This document shows positions 5,869-11,319 of a stretch of DNA of 11,319 nt, one piece after another; position 1 is the first letter of the stretch; the number at the start of each line of letters is the position of its first letter. Source of the stretch: a bacterium (GTDB lineage: Bacteria; Ratteibacteria; UBA8468). The DNA is taken from positions 1 through 11,319 of the forward strand of contig DAOWFY010000164.1 in assembly GCA_030637775.1 (NCBI GenBank), written 5' to 3'. A program made the translations under genes and the position numbers. The notes beneath the pieces were generated by a model. That model saw only the letters and a list, made by a program, of their open reading frames with translations. It was not told the DNA's origin and made no database searches.

Positions 5869-6459
5869 ATGAAAAAGGGGGTCGATGTTTTTGTTAAAGG
5901 GCTCTTCCGGGAAAATCCCATTCTGGTATTGCTTTTAGGGCTTTGTCCGGTCTTAGCCGTCTCCACCTCAACAAGGGATGCTCTATGCATGGGGGTGGCT
6001 TTTAGTTTTGTCCTCCTATTCTCCAATATTATCATCTCCTCGTTGCGCCGATTTACTCCCCATCACATCCGTATTCCCGTCTTTATTGTGGTCATTGCTA
6101 CCTTTGTTACCATTACCGACTATTTAGTAGCCGGTTATAGCCCCCAGCTACATCGGAATTTAGGAGTCTTTATCCCTCTGATTGTGGTTAATTGCATCGT
6201 TCTGGGAAGGGCGGAAGCATTCGCTTACAAAAATAATCCTTTCCTTTCTTTAGCTGATGCTATTGGAATGGGAGCCGGCTTTACCATTATTATTGTTCTT
6301 ATTGCAATCATCAGGGAGCTTTTAGGTGCAGGCACTATTTTTGGCAAAATGATTATGCCCGAGGGTTATCAGCCCGTTATTATGATGATTCTTCCTCCCG
6401 GGGCATTTCTGATTATGGCATTTTTAATCGCTTTACAGAATAAATTAGTTAAAAAATGA
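5869..6459 (+). CDS. rnfE: Ion-translocating Rnf complex subunit RnfE
   Basis: RnfE is an integral membrane subunit of the ferredoxin:NAD+ oxidoreductase that couples electron transfer to Na+ or H+ export. The 196 residues carry the signature 'KGLFRENPILVLLLGLCPVLAV' split over 10-31 and 'FIPLIVVNCIVLGRAEAF' at 101-118. C26 and C109 correspond to the cysteines that bind the intramembrane iron centre with RnfA in related complexes. About six membrane helices are visible. NqrD is a close relative, but the presence of an RnfB two genes on decides for Rnf. The ATG fits the family N-terminus although no ribosome binding site is present. RnfE is first here, whereas rnfC, rnfD and rnfG normally precede it. 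Confidence 0.93.
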   Translation: MKKGVDVFVKGLFRENPILVLLLGLCPVLAVSTSTRDALCMGVAFSFVLLFSNIIISSLRRFTPHHIRIPVFIVVIATFVTITDYLVAGYSPQLHRNLGVFIPLIVVNCIVLGRAEAFAYKNNPFLSLADAIGMGAGFTIIIVLIAIIRELLGAGTIFGKMIMPEGYQPVIMMILPPGAFLIMAFLIALQNKLVKK

Positions 6460-7049
6460 TCAGCAATGATCTTAACATTTTTCTTATCTTTCTATCTGCT
6501 CTTTTAGTTAATAATATCCTTTTGATCCGCTTCATTGGACTCTGCAGTTTCTTTGGCATCTCACAAAGGATAGAGTCCTCTTTGGGAATGGGGGCGGCGG
6601 TGACCTTTGTGATGGTGATGTCCTCCTCAGTCACCTGGCTCATCTATAATTTCTTACTTATTCCTTTTCATCTACAATATCTGCGCACCATCTCCTTCAT
6701 TTTGGTTATTGCCACCCTTGTCCAGCTGGTGGAGCGTTTCATCAGAAAATATAATCCTACCCTTTATCAGGCTTTGGGGATTTACCTGCCCCTGGTCACC
6801 ACTAACTGCGCAATTTTAGCGGCTGCCTTCCTGGGAATTGACTATCATTTAAGCTTCCTGCAAAATCTAATCTATGCCTTGGGGATCTCCCTCGGCTATC
6901 TTTTGGCAATTATTTTATTTTCTGGTCTCAGGGAAAGAATTGCTCTTTCTCCTATTCCTAAAGCATTTAAGGGGGTCCCCATCGCTTTTCTCACTGCCAG
7001 TTTGATGTCTCTTGCCTTTTTGGGATTTAAAGGGTTGTTTGGGCTATGA
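6456..7049 (+). CDS. rnfA: Ion-translocating Rnf complex subunit RnfA
   Basis: This is the membrane partner of RnfE with inverted topology. The 197 residues show 'ALLVNNILLIRFIGLCSFFG' at 15-34, 'TISFILVIATLVQLVERF' at 78-95 and 'ALGIYLPLVTTNCAILAA' at 106-123, all family hallmarks. C30 and C118 are placed to share the iron centre with RnfE. The usual proline after the first cysteine (LCPF) is serine here. The ATG overlaps the rnfE stop (ATGA) and has no Shine-Dalgarno of its own, so translation depends on the upstream gene. Confidence 0.94.
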   Translation: MISNDLNIFLIFLSALLVNNILLIRFIGLCSFFGISQRIESSLGMGAAVTFVMVMSSSVTWLIYNFLLIPFHLQYLRTISFILVIATLVQLVERFIRKYNPTLYQALGIYLPLVTTNCAILAAAFLGIDYHLSFLQNLIYALGISLGYLLAIILFSGLRERIALSPIPKAFKGVPIAFLTASLMSLAFLGFKGLFGL

Positions 7050-7888
7050 TTGCTTCTCTCCTTATCCTGGGAATTTTAGGTCTAATCTTTGGTATTCTCT
7101 TAACCCTTGCCCACCGGAGATTAAAGATAGAGATAAACCCTTTGGTAGAGAAGGTTACCAATCTCTTACCCGGAGCAAATTGTGGTACCTGTGGTTATGG
7201 AAGATGCATTTCTTTAGCGGAAGCAATCGTTAAAGAAGAGGCGGAGCCAGACCTATGCCCGGCAACTGAGCCCGAGATAATTAAAAAGATTGCTCAGCTC
7301 TTGGGGAAAGAGGCAAGAATAAAGGAAAAGAAGACCGCCCGGCTTCTCTGTGCGGGAGGGAAGAAAAATGCCAAAGAATGTTTTTCCTACTTCGGCATTA
7401 AAGATTGTCAGGCAGCGATGCTAATAGCAGGAGGCAATCTGCTCTGTAAATATGGATGTTTAGGATTTGGTAGTTGTATTGAGGCCTGTCCTTTTGAGGC
7501 GATAAAAATGAGCGAGGATTCTCTTCCCATTATTGATCCAGAAAAATGCAAGGGTTGTGGTAAATGCGTGGATGCCTGCCCGAAAGGGTTGCTACAACTT
7601 CTCCCCCTCCGCCAGAAATTCTTTGTTGCTTGCGGCTCTGAGGACAAAGGAGCCGCTACCGCCAAGAACTGCTCAGTGGGCTGTATTGGCTGTCAGAAAT
7701 GCGTTAAGGTTTGCGAGCAGGATGCAATTACGATAGAAAATTTTTTAGCCAGGATTGACCCGGAAAAATGCAACAACTGCGGAAAATGCACTGAGGTCTG
7801 TCCAAGAGGGGTAATCAAACAACTAAATTACACCCCCACCATACTTCCTCCCCCCTTGAGGGGGAGGATAAAAGTGAGGGGGAATTAA
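7046..7888 (+). CDS. rnfB: Rnf complex iron-sulfur subunit RnfB
   Basis: RnfB accepts electrons from ferredoxin and passes them into the complex. One membrane helix (about 2-22) is followed by the 4Fe-4S omega-type motif with C46, C49, C54 and C71. A long cysteine-rich part follows: C134/C138/C144/C148 ('CLGFGSCIEACP'), C168/C171/C174/C178, C213/C216/C219/C223 and C242/C245/C248/C252. These allow about four further clusters, as in the long RnfB of clostridia and Thermotoga. The ATG overlaps the rnfA stop (ATGA). The last ~16 residues ('PTILPPPLRGRIKVRGN') do not look like RnfB and are encoded by a palindromic repeat. The TAA overlaps the stop of the convergent DUF4139 gene. Confidence 0.95.
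   Translation: MIASLLILGILGLIFGILLTLAHRRLKIEINPLVEKVTNLLPGANCGTCGYGRCISLAEAIVKEEAEPDLCPATEPEIIKKIAQLLGKEARIKEKKTARLLCAGGKKNAKECFSYFGIKDCQAAMLIAGGNLLCKYGCLGFGSCIEACPFEAIKMSEDSLPIIDPEKCKGCGKCVDACPKGLLQLLPLRQKFFVACGSEDKGAATAKNCSVGCIGCQKCVKVCEQDAITIENFLARIDPEKCNNCGKCTEVCPRGVIKQLNYTPTILPPPLRGRIKVRGN
7831..7882. repeat. Palindromic GC-rich repeat inside the 3' end of rnfB
   Basis: TCCTCCCCC (7846-7854) and GGGGGAGGA (7860-7868) form a perfect 9-bp stem with a 5-nt loop. It is flanked by CCCCC (7833-7837) and GGGGG (7878-7882), an outer imperfect pair. The type (C-rich arm, TTGA, G-rich arm, then 'taaaagtgaggggg') resembles dispersed intergenic repeats found in many uncultivated bacteria, which read as 'P-L-R-G-R-I-K-V-R-G' when translated. 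Its position between two convergent genes could also serve transcription termination in both directions, but no U tract is present. Confidence 0.65.
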
Positions 7889-9351
7889 AACTTATAAAGG
7901 GCGGTATAGGTAACCGTAGCTTTCCCATCCTTGGGAATGGAAACAGGATATTCGATGGTAAAGGCATCCTTTTTGGTATGGGGTTGACTCTCAGATAATA
8001 TTTGCCAATCTCCATAGAGATGTTCAATTACAATCACCTTAACATCCTCCTTCTTATGGTTGGAAAGAGTAATCTCATAGGAGTTCTGGTAGACCCGGGA
8101 AGAAATCTTCCGATGCTCGGTGCATTTCCTTTCCCCAACAATATCGAAGGCATTGCCCAGAAACAGTTTTACTTTCTCATTCTTTGGCGTATGGTCAATC
8201 TGGTCTTCTCCAATAAATTCTAAGGAACCATCAACATCCTTCTTATAAACCCTGATCTTACCCTTAGGCAGGGGGATACCCAGACCATATTTCTTTTCAT
8301 TCTTGAACTCCAAAGAAACGGCTACCTTCTTATTGCAGGGCTCCTTTTCCGAAGAGCGCCACCAGCCCCGATAGATAGCCCCATCATAAGTAAAGAGTTT
8401 CTTTGTGGGAATCTCGGTTGCGGTAAAGAGAGAAATTTGTTTGGTCTGGTTATCCTTCAGGGTTGTCTTCCTTTGTAAGGTATAGAGATGGTATTCAAAA
8501 AAGGCTTTTTCCTTAAATTGAGGGGCCGCAATTCCTGCTTTTGCCTCACGAAGCATCAAGTCCCTTTTATATTTCGGTCTCTCCTCAACACGATGCACCT
8601 CCCCGGCAATCAACTTTAACCCGGCATTTTTATATGTTGCTCCGGATTTATTATCAATCGTCACCCAGCCATTCAAATCGATTTTCTTGTCATCCCTATT
8701 CACGATGCTAATATAGTCAGCCTTCCAGTTGATGCCATTGGTCAGATAGGTAACCTCAACAGTGTGCATTCCGGGCTTTTCATTAAGCAGTTCCCAGAGG
8801 AGAGTTGGTTTTGTGATTAAACCCTCTGGTAGAGCAGGTAAAATTACTCTCCCGAGAGGATTAAGATATATCTCATCCCCAATTTTAACCACCATTCCGC
8901 CCTTGGTGGAAAGCAGGATTGCTTTAACTCTTTTTATCTTGGGAGTTACTTCCTTGCGTTGTCGGGAACCTTTACCCAAGGTAGCCCACTTATCATATGT
9001 CTCCTCAGTAGTTCCCTCTGTTCTCTCCAATATAATCTCTTGATCAAGGTATTTCTCTAAGAGTTTATTCCTGCTGATTAAATCATACTCAAAGTTTTGT
9101 TCCTGGATGATACAACTTTCGGGAGCCCTTAAGGATTTGAAGGAGACGCTTGTTGCATCAATCTCTCGCGCAACATCAACAAACCTGATAATATTTAAAC
9201 CTTTCTTTAAGCTAAGGTAGCGAATATCCTTTACCAGACCAAAGTTCTGGTTATAGATGGTTAAGGAAATTTCCTTCTGCCGCATCTCTTCAGCAGAAAC
9301 AAAACTACTTAATAAAACTACTATCCCTATAACTCCAATTATTTTTTTCAT
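7885..9351 (-). CDS. Secreted DUF4139 domain protein, function unknown
   Basis: The 488 residues begin with a signal peptide: two lysines, a hydrophobic core at about 4-18, and a cleavage site after VSA at residue 20. No lipobox cysteine is present, so export to the periplasm or outside is likely. 'LTIYNQNFGLVKDIRYLSLKKG' split over 30-51, then 'DVAREIDATSVSFKS', is the usual N-terminus of DUF4139 proteins. 'MHTVEVTYLTNGINWKADY' and the later 'GIPLPKGKIRVYKKD' with 'VKLFLGNAFDIVGERK' are core marks of the domain. No catalytic motif is known to me. The ATG overlaps porD's TGA (ATGA) behind a strong GGAGGAGAGG, so it is translated together with porD although no metabolic link is apparent. Confidence 0.88.
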   Translation of the reverse strand: MKKIIGVIGIVVLLSSFVSAEEMRQKEISLTIYNQNFGLVKDIRYLSLKKGLNIIRFVDVAREIDATSVSFKSLRAPESCIIQEQNFEYDLISRNKLLEKYLDQEIILERTEGTTEETYDKWATLGKGSRQRKEVTPKIKRVKAILLSTKGGMVVKIGDEIYLNPLGRVILPALPEGLITKPTLLWELLNEKPGMHTVEVTYLTNGINWKADYISIVNRDDKKIDLNGWVTIDNKSGATYKNAGLKLIAGEVHRVEERPKYKRDLMLREAKAGIAAPQFKEKAFFEYHLYTLQRKTTLKDNQTKQISLFTATEIPTKKLFTYDGAIYRGWWRSSEKEPCNKKVAVSLEFKNEKKYGLGIPLPKGKIRVYKKDVDGSLEFIGEDQIDHTPKNEKVKLFLGNAFDIVGERKCTEHRKISSRVYQNSYEITLSNHKKEDVKVIVIEHLYGDWQILSESQPHTKKDAFTIEYPVSIPKDGKATVTYTALYKF

Positions 9352-9683
9352 CGCTTCCTCTCCTCCTTATTTTGCTTTGCTATCAGATCGCCACGGCCTA
9401 CCCTCCTCATCTCAATCGCCTTAAAGGGGCATTCGGCAGCACAGATGCCACAGCCTTTACAATAACGATAATCGATCCCGGTCATCTTTTTGTCCTTCAC
9501 CATAATGCTACTGTCCGGACAATAAATCCAGCAGAAGAGGCAATGTTTACATTTCTTTTCATCCCAGACTGGCTGTTGACTCCTCCAATCACCGGTCTCA
9601 AAATTGAGACTGCTGCCAGCCTCCAAAAAATCGGCCAAAGGAAGCTCCTTCCAGCCCAATTTTTTCTTAATTTTCTCTCCCAT
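9348..9683 (-). CDS. porD: 2-oxoacid:ferredoxin oxidoreductase delta subunit (PorD type)
   Basis: This is the small ferredoxin-like subunit that carries electrons from the thiamine-diphosphate core to soluble ferredoxin. The 111 residues start with 'LGWKELPLADFLEAGSS' and 'TGDWRSQQPVW', the usual lead of PorD/VorD. Two 4Fe-4S sites follow: C45/C48/C51/C55 ('CKHCLFCWIYCPD') and C75/C78/C81/C85 ('CKGCGICAAECP'). It lies 12 nt after porG. The ATG has no clear Shine-Dalgarno; GAGGTG at the end of porG is about 20 nt away. The alpha and beta subunits that normally follow are not here. Pyruvate is the likeliest substrate, but 2-oxoisovalerate or another 2-oxoacid cannot be excluded. Confidence 0.9.
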   Translation of the reverse strand: MGEKIKKKLGWKELPLADFLEAGSSLNFETGDWRSQQPVWDEKKCKHCLFCWIYCPDSSIMVKDKKMTGIDYRYCKGCGICAAECPFKAIEMRRVGRGDLIAKQNKEERKR

Positions 9684-9695
9684 AATATGTTCGGA

Positions 9696-10265
9696 CTATT
9701 TCACCTCTTGATAAGCGCGCTCAATTGCTCTTATATTTCCCTCAATTACCTCTGGTTTATGCCTGAACTTCTCTTGCAATTTTGTTCTTGTCTTCTCCAG
9801 AACTTCTTTCAGATTAAGGAATTTGGTTACTTTAATTAAGGCGCCCATCATCGGTGTGTTGGGCATCTCCCTGCCAATGGTCTCTCGCGAAATTTTAGAA
9901 GCATCCAGAGTAAACACCTTTCCTTTAAATCCCAGATTTTCCTTAATTACCGAGGGATCCTCCCGACTATTGACAATGAGAGTGCCTTCACCAGAAAGCC
10001 CCCCGATAACATCAATTGTCTCCATCAGGGAAGGGTCAAGGACGATTACAATATCCGGTTTCTCCACTCCGCAGTGCAAAGTAATCGGTTGAGAACTTAT
10101 GCGGTTGAATGACTGGATGGGAGCACCCATCCTTTCTGGTCCATACTCAGGAAAGGCCTGAATATACTTGCCCGAGGCCGCTACCACCTCTCCAAGAAGA
10201 AGAGCTACTGTCTTCGCCCCCTGGCCTCCCCGACCATGCCAGCGAACTTCAAACAAATCTTCCAT
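9696..10265 (-). CDS. porG: 2-oxoacid:ferredoxin oxidoreductase gamma subunit (PorG type)
   Basis: The gamma subunit helps bind coenzyme A in pyruvate or related ferredoxin oxidoreductases. The 189 residues match the family length. 'VRWHGRGGQGAKTVALLLGE' at 7-26 is the signature N-terminus. 'FPEYGPERMGAPIQSFNRIS' at 38-57 and 'PDIVIVLDPSL' follow as expected. 'GREMPNTPMMGALIK' is the conserved segment near the C-terminal third. The ATG at 10265 fits the family start, although only a weak AAGA lies before it. It stands 85 nt after proS, separated by a long hairpin, so it may be in the same transcript as proS. Confidence 0.93.
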   Translation of the reverse strand: MEDLFEVRWHGRGGQGAKTVALLLGEVVAASGKYIQAFPEYGPERMGAPIQSFNRISSQPITLHCGVEKPDIVIVLDPSLMETIDVIGGLSGEGTLIVNSREDPSVIKENLGFKGKVFTLDASKISRETIGREMPNTPMMGALIKVTKFLNLKEVLEKTRTKLQEKFRHKPEVIEGNIRAIERAYQEVK

Positions 10266-10306
10266 TCTTTATTAAGTTAACCACAGATTAAAGGACAAGA
10301 AACTGC

Positions 10307-10352
10307 AGGAGATGACTGGGGTTTGTAAGCGAACAAACTTTAGTCGTCTCCT
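10307..10352. repeat. 20-bp inverted repeat between proS and porG
   Basis: Arms at 10307-10326 and 10333-10352 flank a 6-nt loop. As plus-strand RNA all 20 positions can pair, four of them as G-U. As minus-strand RNA (the direction of the genes) the same four positions become C-A or A-C mismatches, leaving helices of 6, 4 and 6 bp. The left end of one arm includes two bases of the proS TAG. No U tract follows on either strand, so a simple intrinsic terminator is not supported; an RNA processing site or attenuator between proS and porG is possible. Confidence 0.6.
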
Positions 10353-11319
10353 AAATTACAGCCAATATCTCCTTTACTATCCCAGGAGCATCTTTAACCT
10401 TTACCAATTTAGTTTTCCTCTCCCTGCGCAGTTTTAATTCTACCTTGCCATTTTTTAATTCTTTGCCAACTACTATCCGGAGAGGGACACCTAAAAGGTC
10501 CCCATCCTTAAACTTCACTCCCGGGCTGATCAGCCGGTCATCCATTATAACATCAACGCTATTTTTTTGTAAAGATTGATAAAGATTCTCGGTCGTTTCT
10601 TTGATATCTTTCTCCCCCATATTCATCGGGAGCAACAGCACCGAATAAGGGGAGACAGAGACCGGCCAGATGATTCCCTCTTCGTCATAACTCCCTTCAA
10701 TTATTGCCGCCATCAGCCGAGAAATGCCAATTCCGTAACAGCCCATGATCATCGGTTTCGTTCTTCCATCTTTATCGAGGAAAAATAGCTTTAATTTCTT
10801 ACTGTATTCATCCCCCAACTTAAAGATATGTCCTACCTCCAACTCCTTGCATTCCCCTTCGGCTACAAATTCCTGGGAGAACTTACCTCCCATTACCCCT
10901 GAATCTGCTTTCCGGATCTGATATCTTATACCACAGCGGTTAAAGATGGAGTGATAGGCTTTAAGCATTTTTTCGTAATTCCTCTCCAATCCTTGTTGAT
11001 CCACATCAAAACTATAGGCATCCTTCATCAAAAATTCACGCGCCCGCACTACGCCAAATCTTGGCCTGACCTCATCTCTGAATTTTGTCTGAATTTGATA
11101 AAGTAAAACAGGGAGTTGTTTCCATGATTTTATATGTTGACGTACCATACTGGTTATGACTTCTTCATGGGTAGGGGCTAAAAGCATTTCTCTGCCGTGT
11201 CTGTCAACGAAGGTAATCATATCCTTCCCCATTGTATCCCACCTGCCGGTTTCTTTCCATAGACTTGAAGGCTGGAGAGCCGGAAGAAGTACTTCTATCC
11301 CACCGGCTTTATTCATTTC
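10351..11319 (-). CDS. proS: Prolyl-tRNA synthetase lacking the INS editing domain (5' end outside window)
   Basis: ProRS charges tRNA-Pro with proline. The frame is open to the window edge and the codon before the first visible Met is Glu, matching the usual 'EEMNxAG' context, so some 60 residues are missing upstream. Counting from that Met: 'LQPSSLWKETGRW' (14-26), 'APTHEEVIT' (47-55), motif 2 'TKFRDEVRPRFG' (77-88), 'REFLMKDAYSF' (93-103), 'VGHIFKLGDEYS' (161-172), motif 3 'MGCYGIGISRLMAAIIE' (191-207), then the anticodon-binding domain. In bacterial-type ProRS about 180 residues of the INS editing domain lie between 'SHEF'-like and 'EVGHIF'. Here 'SQEFVAEGECKELEVGHIF' joins them directly. 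The full protein would be about 380 residues rather than ~570. Aminoacylation motifs look intact. Confidence 0.96.
   Translation of the reverse strand, partial: EMNKAGGIEVLLPALQPSSLWKETGRWDTMGKDMITFVDRHGREMLLAPTHEEVITSMVRQHIKSWKQLPVLLYQIQTKFRDEVRPRFGVVRAREFLMKDAYSFDVDQQGLERNYEKMLKAYHSIFNRCGIRYQIRKADSGVMGGKFSQEFVAEGECKELEVGHIFKLGDEYSKKLKLFFLDKDGRTKPMIMGCYGIGISRLMAAIIEGSYDEEGIIWPVSVSPYSVLLLPMNMGEKDIKETTENLYQSLQKNSVDVIMDDRLISPGVKFKDGDLLGVPLRIVVGKELKNGKVELKLRRERKTKLVKVKDAPGIVKEILAVI

Noticed and set aside
5869-7049. Reading the two membrane proteins as NqrD and NqrE of the Na+-NADH:quinone reductase.
   Set aside because: They are followed directly by an RnfB with many iron-sulfur motifs, which Nqr lacks, and no Nqr-specific gene is nearby.
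7831-7882. Intrinsic bidirectional terminator between rnfB and the DUF4139 gene.
   Set aside because: The stem is good but no T tract follows on either strand, so I list it as a repeat only.
10266-10300. A possible promoter for porG (TTGTCC, 18 nt, TAATAA).
   Set aside because: The -10 box would end three bases before the ATG, so transcription would begin inside the gene.
1-11319. CRISPR array, insertion sequence, prophage or defence system.
   Set aside because: No regularly spaced repeats, transposase or integrase motifs, nor defence-type genes were seen; the genes are metabolic and housekeeping.

Overview
The window looks like a chromosomal piece of an uncultivated, strictly anaerobic bacterium. 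The reasons are two subunits of a 2-oxoacid:ferredoxin oxidoreductase, part of an Rnf ferredoxin:NAD+ oxidoreductase, AT-leaning codon use, sigma70-type promoters, and short structured intergenic repeats. No phylum can be named safely from the sequence alone. No transposase, phage gene or CRISPR array is visible.

Layout from left to right. (1) 1-366 (+): the 3' end of an unrecognised protein with a PepSY-like C-terminus. (2) 414-2577 (-): a transcription unit reading leftwards. A sigma70 promoter leads into a ~179-nt structured RNA that I read as a 6S RNA (ssrS). It is followed by rarA, 5-formyltetrahydrofolate cyclo-ligase (50-nt overlap with rarA) and tRNA-Pro(UGG). The stop codon of the cyclo-ligase lies inside the tRNA. 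(3) 2578-2743: intergenic DNA with a structured repeat. (4) 2744-5565 (-): two different Gfo/Idh/MocA-type oxidoreductases and a nitrilase-family hydrolase in one tight operon. (5) 5566-5868: a decayed EamA transporter remnant and two back-to-back promoters whose -35 boxes overlap. (6) 5869-7888 (+): rnfE-rnfA-rnfB with 4-nt overlaps, probably leaderless, without rnfC, rnfD or rnfG beside it. (7) 7885-11319 (-): proS (5' end outside the window), porG, porD and a secreted DUF4139 protein.

How they may work together. Por would reduce ferredoxin during oxidation of pyruvate or another 2-oxoacid. Rnf would oxidise ferredoxin with NAD+ and pump ions. Both sets are incomplete here, so their partners (porAB, rnfCDG) must lie elsewhere if the complexes work. 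The 6S RNA would bind RNA polymerase. Its position before rarA and the cyclo-ligase fits the known linkage of ssrS with the ygfA/fau cyclo-ligase gene.

The most notable points are the unannotated 6S RNA whose 3' stem holds the rarA ribosome binding site, the cyclo-ligase stop codon made of tRNA-Pro nucleotides 8-10, a prolyl-tRNA synthetase with no editing (INS) domain, the overlapping divergent promoters, and a palindromic repeat that supplies the C-terminal codons of rnfB.
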